Assembly (NCBI GenBank): GCA_024763295.1 | Contig: JANTFU010000185.1 | Location: 1-5,112, forward strand | Direction: 5' to 3' | From: Anaerolineales bacterium | GTDB taxonomy: Bacteria; Chloroflexota; Anaerolineae; Anaerolineales; Villigracilaceae | DNA: 5,112 nt | Part shown: piece after piece, positions 1 through 4,514 of the stretch | Position numbering within the stretch: the first letter of the stretch is position 1 | Layout: each line of letters opens with the position of its first letter | Translations under genes and position numbers: made by a program | Notes under the pieces: model-generated | Seen by the model: only the letters and a program-made list of their open reading frames with translations | Database searches by the model: none | What the model was told of the DNA's origin: nothing

Positions 1-1644
1 GAGCATCAAATTCATCTCGTTGACCACATTCCATGGAATGCCCAAGGTCAGCGCTTCTAACTCATCGGACGAGAGCCAGCGCTTGGCAAATTTCGGCAAA
101 ATGCGCGTCGCCGCGATCCCCGCTGCGGCTTCCGGCACCCAGTGTAAAATGAAGGGCGCCGCTGTCTTCAATTCATCCAAAACCGCTTCGATCTGCCCCT
201 TCCCGTGAGGGTAGGCATTCAACCGCTTTTCTTTATCCGCAATATATTCATCAATCAGCAAATTGGTTTCTGCTGCAAAATTGGTCAAATCACGGCTTAA
301 AAGTCCGCTCCAAAGCCTGCGCAGAATGCCCCAAAGCCCCTTTAAAAAAGAAGCTCTGAAATGTAAATTGTGCGGAGCGCCAAACTCCGGTCGCTGGGTC
401 AACTGCGCAAAGAGTTGCGGCGCAAGCTCATCAAATTGGGCAGCCACGCGCGGCACAACGTGCTTCCAAATCGGATGGCATAAAGGCTGCGTCAGATCGA
501 CGAATAAACGTCCACCACTCGTGCGCAGAAAAGAGACTTCACCATCAGCGCGCATAGAATCCGGCTGCAATTTCTCGAAAGTTGACAAAGACAATGGCGG
601 CATGGCACGGGTCATATTTTGTTGATGTCCCATACTAAAGAAAATTCGCAAGCTGCCATCTAAAGACTTCAATCCGTCGATGGGATATAGTGACGTGATT
701 GGGCGCGCCTGCAACAAGTAGATTTTATCTTCGGATATTGCCCACTCGATGTCTTGCGGCGTCCCATAATGGGCTTCGACCTTGATGCCCATCTCGGCTA
801 AAGACAGGATTTGATCGTCCGTGAGAGCGGCTTGATTCCGTTTGTCAGCATCCAGCGTTATTTGACGCGTACCGCCACCCTTCTCCGGCAAAATGGCGAT
901 TTCCTTCTCTGAAATTTGGCGCTCGATAATCGTCATACTGCGTTTGTCCACGCGATAGGCATCCGGCGTAACCAAACCGCTGACCAACGCCTCGCCCAGC
1001 CCGAAGCTGGCATCGATGGTCAGCGTATACCGGTGTCCCGTCAACGGATCGGCAGTAAAGAGCGTGCCTGATTTCTCAGACATAATCATTTTCTGAACGA
1101 CAACTGAAAGCTGCACATCGCGGTGGTCAAAATGATTTTGGACACGATATAAAATCGCACGGTCTGTAAACAGCGAAACCCAACAACGCTTCACCGCATC
1201 AAGCAAGGCTTCTTCACCCATAATGTTGAGATAGGTGTCCTGCTGACCGGCAAAGGAAGCGTCTGGCAGGTCTTCAGCGGTGGCGCTAGAGCGCACGGCG
1301 TAAGCCGCATCCGCGTCGGTTGATTGCCAGGCTTGTCGAACAGCAGCGACGATATCTGCCGGCATCGGCATTTTGAGCAAAGTTTGGCGCGTTTTTTCGC
1401 CCACGTCACGGACGTGCTCGAGGTGATCGCTGTTCAAGCTGTCGAGTTCTGCGTAGAGGGCATCAGCTTCGGGGTTGGCGGCGATGAACTGCTCGAAGGC
1501 AGTCGTCGTCACACAAAAGCCGGGCGGAACAGGGAAAGCGGCATTCGTCATCTCGCCGAGATTGGCTCCTTTGCCACCGACCAAGCCCAAATCACGGGCG
1601 CTAATATCCGAAAAAGAGAGAATAAAAGGGGTTGTGTTTTTCAT
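1..1644 (-). CDS. RPH-like / PEP synthase-like ATP-dependent phosphotransferase, partial (3' end missing)
   Basis: The frame is open for 548 codons from ATG at 1644 to the left edge with no stop, so this is the N-terminal part of a protein that is usually about 860 residues. Residues 1-320 form the PPDK-type ATP-grasp domain. GGKGANLGEM lies at 23-32 (K25) and AVRSSATAEDLPDASFAGQQ at 116-135 (R118). E300, Q312 and R314 lie in DIEW...LLQARPIT and match the ATP-binding residues of Listeria rifampin phosphotransferase, as I recall them, with a shift of about three. Beyond 320, GHQQNMTRAMPPL (about 337-349) and GGRLFVDLTQ resemble the rifampin-binding domain of RPH more than classical PpsA. The mobile C-terminal domain with the phosphorylated histidine would lie outside the window. 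The start overlaps the stop of the upstream GAP gene as ATGA, and no well-placed Shine-Dalgarno is seen, so coupled translation is likely. It is the last visible gene of the TetR-controlled operon. Family membership is firm; whether the substrate is a rifamycin, pyruvate or something else is not shown. Confidence 0.9.
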   Translation of the reverse strand, partial: MKNTTPFILSFSDISARDLGLVGGKGANLGEMTNAAFPVPPGFCVTTTAFEQFIAANPEADALYAELDSLNSDHLEHVRDVGEKTRQTLLKMPMPADIVAAVRQAWQSTDADAAYAVRSSATAEDLPDASFAGQQDTYLNIMGEEALLDAVKRCWVSLFTDRAILYRVQNHFDHRDVQLSVVVQKMIMSEKSGTLFTADPLTGHRYTLTIDASFGLGEALVSGLVTPDAYRVDKRSMTIIERQISEKEIAILPEKGGGTRQITLDADKRNQAALTDDQILSLAEMGIKVEAHYGTPQDIEWAISEDKIYLLQARPITSLYPIDGLKSLDGSLRIFFSMGHQQNMTRAMPPLSLSTFEKLQPDSMRADGEVSFLRTSGGRLFVDLTQPLCHPIWKHVVPRVAAQFDELAPQLFAQLTQRPEFGAPHNLHFRASFLKGLWGILRRLWSGLLSRDLTNFAAETNLLIDEYIADKEKRLNAYPHGKGQIEAVLDELKTAAPFILHWVPEAAAGIAATRILPKFAKRWLSSDELEALTLGIPWNVVNEMNLML

Positions 1645-2309
1645 AACAAGTCTGTCATTCCTTTCAAGAGGAAAATTAATCCGAAAAATAAAGGCGCATA
1701 AATGCCAATTGCGCGGCTATGCCGATTCAAAAAATCTTTCATCCCGCCAAGCATTTCTGCCGCATCTTGCGGAAAGAGCAGATAAATACCAACCGGAATC
1801 ATGACCGAAAGACAAAAAACAAACGCTACCAGCAGCGTAATGATGAGTTTCTGTGCAAGAACAAGTTCGCTGACGACAACCACTGAAAGGGCAGTGAAAA
1901 AAAGCGCCAAATTTTTGAAGTTGACGACTGAAACCAGCGCGCCAAAGCCAAAAGATTTCAGCGGCGTCATTTTGTCTACAAGGGTAAAGAAGCGCGGCTC
2001 ATCCTGCTTTTCGGCAGCAGGCTTGTGCCAATTCCGAAACGCCATCCAAAACAAGAGCGCCGCAAAGAAAAGCAAGAGCAGCGGAAAAACGTGACTAGGC
2101 TCGCGCGCGCTATTTTCTGCCGCGCGATAGCCCAAAACGACAACCGCTGTGCCGATAGCGGTATAGGCGCTGAAATATCCGAGGGCATAACCCAAACCAT
2201 TGCGCCAGCCACGATCAGAAATTAGCAGCAAAATAACCAGCGTGATTGAGCCAACGGAGAGCAGCCCCGAAGACGCCAAAAGCAGTGCTTGAAAAAGAGT
2301 TGATAACAT
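1641..2309 (-). CDS. GAP/SfLAP-family six-span membrane protein (LysE-like exporter type)
   Basis: A 222-residue integral membrane protein. Hydrophobic segments lie at about 3-30, 40-60, 73-92, 119-146, 154-179 and 200-219, giving six predicted spans. The start SSGLLSVGSITLVILLLIS followed by RGWRNGLGYALGY, and the central LKSFGFGALVSVVNFKN, fit the GAP (Sap, sulfolipid-1-addressing protein) family, which has LysE-type transporter topology and has been linked to moving glycolipids or other amphiphiles across the membrane. The frame stays open to 2381, but that longer start would sit inside the upstream gene. I chose ATG 2309 because AGGG lies 6 nt before it and the protein then begins with its first membrane span, as in relatives. 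The gene begins 8 nt after the methyltransferase-like gene stops and overlaps the kinase gene by 4 bp. The usual NPKN-like motif reads NFKN (130-133). Substrate is unknown; a general LysE-like exporter is the alternative. Confidence 0.72.
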   Translation of the reverse strand: MLSTLFQALLLASSGLLSVGSITLVILLLISDRGWRNGLGYALGYFSAYTAIGTAVVVLGYRAAENSAREPSHVFPLLLLFFAALLFWMAFRNWHKPAAEKQDEPRFFTLVDKMTPLKSFGFGALVSVVNFKNLALFFTALSVVVVSELVLAQKLIITLLVAFVFCLSVMIPVGIYLLFPQDAAEMLGGMKDFLNRHSRAIGIYAPLFFGLIFLLKGMTDLL

Positions 2310-2315
2310 TTGAAA

Positions 2316-2319
2316 CCCT
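2316..2319 (-). promoter_or_regulatory. Ribosome binding site of the GAP-family gene, overlapping the previous stop codon
   Basis: AGGG on the minus strand lies 6 nt before ATG 2309. Its first two bases belong to the TAG stop (2320-2318) of the upstream gene. This supports the 2309 start over 2381 and suggests that terminating ribosomes re-initiate here. Confidence 0.55.
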
Positions 2320-2980
2320 ATTCGCGCGCCGCGTAGATATATTCCATATCCGGCAACTCGGTGAAATAAAAATGCACCCAAATATAGATATGGCTAAAGA
2401 TTGCCACCAGCAGCGCCGCACGCGATAAAAAGAGCAACGCCAACGACCAAAGCAACAAAAAGATAAAGCCGTACATCACGTTATCGAAATATTTAAACAT
2501 GCCTTGCTTCACAAAAGGCTTGTTGCGGTAAATTTCCGGCTCAAAATGGTCGATGCCGTAGGCACGGTCAATGCCAAAATATTTGATAACCGAAAAGATC
2601 CCATACGCCGCCGGCAGAAAGAGCAAAAAGGCAAGACTGTATGCCAAAACGGGATTCAGCGGCAAGGTATTTTTGTTGGATATCCCGACCAAGATAATAG
2701 AAAGCGGACGCCCTACAAACAAAATCGTAAAGATGACCTTGTAGATGAGAAAACCGCGCCCGCCAAACGTTTTGGACATCCACTGATGGTAGAGTTCCGC
2801 GCGCCAAATCAGCGGAACCACAATCTGATGGACAATGGGTATCGCTATGGCAACCCAGAACCAAACCCGTGTCGGGATGCCCCATAACGCCCCCGAAAGA
2901 AATTGCTCGTCAACGACTAACGAAAGCATCACCAGTGATGCAACTAACGAAAGTAAGTGCCAACCTTGTCTTTTGAACAT
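2318..2980 (-). CDS. Multi-pass membrane protein, probable PEMT/ICMT-like methyltransferase
   Basis: A 220-residue integral membrane protein with hydrophobic stretches at about 8-23, 39-58, 78-100, 110-132 and 168-200. The C-terminal third has the layout of phospholipid/isoprenylcysteine membrane methyltransferases. QGMFKYFDNVMYGF (159-172) sits where those enzymes have G-x-ryxRNPMYxG, and HFYFTELPDMEYIY (203-216) resembles the closing EEPxxxxIY segment of PEMT, where acidic residues help bind S-adenosylmethionine. The match is imperfect: NPMY reads NVMY and the Glu pair reads Thr-Glu (E208), so activity is uncertain. The frame is open to ATG 3001, but that start lies within the tetR coding region without a Shine-Dalgarno. 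ATG 2980 has GGAG at 7 nt spacing and follows the tetR stop by one base (TGATATG). The operon suggests it modifies a membrane lipid or hydrophobic compound. An unrelated hypothetical membrane protein is the alternative. Confidence 0.55.
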   Translation of the reverse strand: MFKRQGWHLLSLVASLVMLSLVVDEQFLSGALWGIPTRVWFWVAIAIPIVHQIVVPLIWRAELYHQWMSKTFGGRGFLIYKVIFTILFVGRPLSIILVGISNKNTLPLNPVLAYSLAFLLFLPAAYGIFSVIKYFGIDRAYGIDHFEPEIYRNKPFVKQGMFKYFDNVMYGFIFLLLWSLALLFLSRAALLVAIFSHIYIWVHFYFTELPDMEYIYAARE

Positions 2981-2981
2981 A

Positions 2982-3578
2982 TCAGCGCTCCAAAACGCCA
3001 TACAGGAAAATATCCGTGAAGTATCGCATCGCGTCTTCCGTCAGTGCAGGAATACCGACCCCGCCAAAGGATATTTCCGTGAGGTAATAAGCAATAAAGA
3101 TACCGATAAAAACACGCATCAGCATCATCGGCGGAAGCTCGCGCACATTATCGCTCTGAAAACGCTGTAAAAGGGGCAACACCTGCGGATAAATATCTTG
3201 AAAAATATCGACCATGTGCTTGCCCTGAAACTCCAGCATTTCGATAAAAAGCAAATTCACAAAATCGGGGTTATCATGCAATTCAACGACCACTGCCTGT
3301 CCCGCATTATGCACAAAGGTCTGAATATCTTCCCCTTCGGCAGCCAGTGCAAGCGGCAAAATTCGCTTATAGGGATGGCGGGTTTGGATAACGGCAGAAA
3401 ATATCTCTTCCTTGCCTGCAAAGTGGTTATAAATGCCGCCCACCGCCATCCCCGCCTGCTTTGCGATCTGTCGCATGGACGCGGCGTGATAGCCCTTCTC
3501 AACAAAAACAGCATACGCAGCATCGACAATCGCTTGACGCGTGCGTTCGCCTTTCGTAATTTCGTTTTCTTCACTCAT
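2982..3578 (-). CDS. TetR/AcrR-family transcriptional repressor, first gene of the operon
   Basis: A 198-residue protein of normal TetR length. The N-terminal DNA-binding domain spans about 12-60, starting RTRQAIVDAAYAVFVEKGY. The helix-turn-helix is ASMRQIAKQAGMAVGGIYNHF (33-53), with the recognition helix near 44-52, followed by the typical GKEEIF. The remaining 140 residues form the helical ligand-binding and dimerization region, which is not conserved enough to name an inducer. ATG 3578 is well supported by GGAAGAG at 7 nt spacing. The gene leads a minus-strand operon and its stop is separated by one base from the next start. A perfect palindrome lies across its promoter, so it very likely represses itself and the three genes behind it until a ligand binds. 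B. subtilis yvkB-yvkC, a TetR gene beside an RPH-like gene, is a similar pairing from memory. Confidence 0.93.
   Translation of the reverse strand: MSEENEITKGERTRQAIVDAAYAVFVEKGYHAASMRQIAKQAGMAVGGIYNHFAGKEEIFSAVIQTRHPYKRILPLALAAEGEDIQTFVHNAGQAVVVELHDNPDFVNLLFIEMLEFQGKHMVDIFQDIYPQVLPLLQRFQSDNVRELPPMMLMRVFIGIFIAYYLTEISFGGVGIPALTEDAMRYFTDIFLYGVLER
2988..2991 (-). promoter_or_regulatory. Ribosome binding site deciding the start of the methyltransferase-like gene
   Basis: GGAG on the minus strand lies 7 nt before ATG 2980, inside the last codons of tetR. The upstream in-frame ATG at 3001 has no purine-rich site before it, so this site favours 2980. Confidence 0.6.
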
Positions 3579-3585
3579 AAGTATT

Positions 3586-3592
3586 CTCTTCC
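3586..3592 (-). promoter_or_regulatory. Ribosome binding site of the tetR gene
   Basis: GGAAGAG on the minus strand lies 7 nt before ATG 3578. It falls between the operator palindrome and the start codon, in a predicted leader of about 33 nt. Confidence 0.65.
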
Positions 3593-3594
3593 AG

Positions 3595-3620
3595 AATATA
3601 AACGAACGTTCGTTTTTATT
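3595..3620. promoter_or_regulatory. TetR operator: perfect 16-bp palindrome, 26 bp with one mismatched pair
   Basis: AAACGAACGTTCGTTT at 3600-3615 is a perfect inverted repeat centred between 3607 and 3608. Symmetry continues to 3595 and 3620 with only the 3599/3616 pair mismatched. Its size and style fit operators of TetR-family repressors. It covers half of the predicted -10 box and the predicted transcription start of the minus-strand operon, so bound repressor would block polymerase. This is the only palindrome of this quality next to tetR, so it is the best candidate for its binding site. Confidence 0.85.
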
Positions 3621-3645
3621 TTATGCAAAAAAAATTTCTTGTCAA
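3618..3645 (-). promoter_or_regulatory. Sigma70-type promoter of the tetR operon
   Basis: On the minus strand a consensus -35 TTGACA (3645-3640) is followed after 16 bp by TAAAAT (3623-3618). The spacer has a run of eight T. The start site is expected near 3611, in the middle of the operator palindrome. The strong -35 box with an overlapping operator is the usual design for a tightly repressed, inducible promoter. Confidence 0.75.
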
Positions 3646-3776
3646 GAGGCAATCAAAACAACTCATGGGGCTATTGTGGGTGCTTAGAAAACTCCCCCTT
3701 TAGCAACGATTTGCATTTTCAAGAAGATTATTAGCGAAAATCAGCGTAAATTCGCGGTTATTTTATCCTTGCGGAG
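3646..3776. other. Divergent intergenic stretch without recognised gene
   Basis: It lies upstream of the leftward tetR promoter and of the rightward small membrane protein gene. Apart from a weak 5-bp inverted repeat (3734-3738 with 3751-3755), I see no gene. I also find no convincing -35/-10 pair for the rightward gene. Confidence 0.4.
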
Positions 3777-3807
3777 TGCTATTGCTGCTACTCGCAGTAA
3801 AATAGCA
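3777..3807. repeat. Inverted repeat / hairpin upstream of the small membrane protein gene
   Basis: TGCTATT (3777-3783) pairs with AATAGCA (3801-3807). The stem continues, past a two-base bulge, with GCTGC (3784-3788) against GCAGT (3794-3798) including one G-T wobble, closing a 5-nt TACTC loop. That makes about twelve pairs. No T-run follows on either strand, so it is not a typical intrinsic terminator. It would lie in the 5' leader of the gene starting at 3838, or serve as a protein-binding site. Confidence 0.5.
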
Positions 3808-3837
3808 AAAAACCGACATCTGCGTTATCCTAAAGGC

Positions 3838-4242
3838 ATGTACATCAACATCAACGACGACAATCCCTTCGACGAGGCAAAAAAATCCCGTAGCATGCCG
3901 CAAATCATCAGCAGCGGCGTCTTGGGAGTTTCGCTTAGCCTGCTCTTCTTCGGCATTCTGCTGCTAATCGGCGCACTGCTCTCTCTGAATGCGACCGATG
4001 GCAGCGAATCGCTGTCTTTAACGATCCACTTCGACACGCCAATAATACTCGCTATTTTACTGGCAGCTATTTTCGTGGGCGTCTTGCTTTCCATTGTCAT
4101 CCACAAAGCGCGTGTCCGTGCTTTAGCGAAAAACACCATCGCCGCCCAAAAACGGGAAATCAGTCTCTACATCCTTGCGGGCTTTCTACTAGTGGTGGTC
4201 TGCTGTATGAGCGCAATGGCTATCCTGATTGCCGCGAACTAA
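3838..4242 (+). CDS. Hypothetical small three-span membrane protein
   Basis: I do not recognise this 134-residue protein. It has a short polar, acidic N-terminus (MYININDDNPFDEAKKS) and three hydrophobic segments at about 24-48, 68-88 and 108-132. A basic loop HKARVRALAKN...KR (89-106) lies between the last two and would be cytosolic by the positive-inside rule. A Cys pair sits at 122-123 in the third span. The frame is open back to TTG 3769, but those 23 extra codons include the upstream hairpin and read as non-native sequence, so ATG 3838 is preferred. Its ribosome site is poor: AAAGG sits only one base before the ATG, so translation may be weak or leaderless. It is transcribed away from the tetR operon and stands alone. 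That it is a real gene is supported by the clean alternation of polar and membrane segments. Confidence 0.7.
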   Translation: MYININDDNPFDEAKKSRSMPQIISSGVLGVSLSLLFFGILLLIGALLSLNATDGSESLSLTIHFDTPIILAILLAAIFVGVLLSIVIHKARVRALAKNTIAAQKREISLYILAGFLLVVVCCMSAMAILIAAN

Positions 4243-4279
4243 AAAATATAGAAACTCCACAACCCTCCCCCATGTTAGA

Positions 4280-4353
4280 AAGAACAGACTGGCGCGAAGC
4301 AACAGTCAGGATGAGGACAAAAAAACAATAGCTTCTTTTAAAAGTCTGTTTTT
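4280..4353. repeat. Inverted repeat with two competing pairings in the 4243-4448 gap
   Basis: AACAGACT (4283-4290) pairs perfectly with AGTCTGTT (4343-4350) and extends to about eleven pairs (4280-4290 with 4343-4353), enclosing 52 nt. The same left arm can instead form a local hairpin, GACTG (4287-4291) with CAGTC (4303-4307). The right arm runs into TTTTT, but the loop is too long for an ordinary terminator. Confidence 0.4.
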
Positions 4354-4365
4354 CTCCTGCTCCCT

Positions 4366-4417
4366 GCGCCGTCCTCGGCGCGGGTTTCTCACAAATATCG
4401 TCGCCGGGGACGGCGGC
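4366..4417. repeat. GC-rich inverted repeat, REP-like or structured RNA candidate
   Basis: Positions 4367-4380 pair with 4402-4415 over 14 pairs (one G-T wobble) around a 21-nt AT-richer loop. Two local hairpins are an alternative: GCGCC/GGCGC (4366-4370 with 4377-4381), and a seven-pair stem at 4400-4417 capped by a GGGA tetraloop of the GNRA type. No T-run follows, so it is not a simple terminator. It lies downstream of the small membrane protein gene and before the next promoter. Confidence 0.5.
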
Positions 4418-4448
4418 TAGAACACTTATGCCAGGTCTAATCGAGCAC

Positions 4449-4477
4449 TTGACGCGGCTCTTTTTTTGCGCTACACT
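4449..4477 (+). promoter_or_regulatory. Sigma70-type promoter of the DtxR/MntR-family gene
   Basis: TTGACG (4449-4454) and TACACT (4472-4477) are separated by an ideal 17 bp. The start site is expected near 4484, giving a leader of about 31 nt before ATG 4515. The predicted start lies inside the operator palindrome at 4479-4496. Confidence 0.72.
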
Positions 4478-4478
4478 A

Positions 4479-4496
4479 ATTTAGGCAAACCTAAAT
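4479..4496. promoter_or_regulatory. DtxR/MntR-type operator palindrome
   Basis: ATTTAGGCAAACCTAAAT has perfect 7-bp arms (4479-4485 and 4490-4496) around CAAA. The TTTAGG...CCTAAA arms closely resemble operators of the DtxR/MntR/SirR family. It starts two bases after the -10 box of the gene encoding such a regulator, so metal-dependent autorepression is the simplest reading. Confidence 0.8.
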
Positions 4497-4514
4497 AAAG
4501 ATATAGACAAGGCT

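Noticed and set aside
263..625. Plus-strand 120-residue open frame
   Set aside because: It lies opposite the RPH-like coding region, which is intact and family-matched; the frame is rich in Lys, Arg, Ser and Cys, as expected of an antisense shadow.
3595..3645. Rifamycin-associated element (RAE) upstream of an RPH gene
   Set aside because: The palindrome AAACGAACGTTCGTTT differs from the GC-rich RAE known from actinomycetes and is better explained by the adjacent TetR gene.
3198..3734. Plus-strand 178-residue open frame opposite tetR
   Set aside because: It is antisense to a convincing TetR gene, runs through the operator and promoter, and has low-complexity, shadow-like composition without a recognisable domain.
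4283..4415. Guanidine or manganese riboswitch, SRP RNA or tRNA
   Set aside because: GTCAGGATGAGGACAA at 4304-4319 faintly recalls a guanidine-III core, but its pairing context is missing. I found none of the conserved cores of the other classes. The region also lies before, not after, the promoter at 4449.
4366..4417. Intrinsic terminator of the small membrane protein gene
   Set aside because: The stem is strong but no T-run follows on either strand.
4229..4420. Plus-strand 63-residue open frame after the small membrane protein
   Set aside because: It overlaps the previous stop, has no ribosome site, has strongly basic composition and reads through both inverted repeats. It may be chance.
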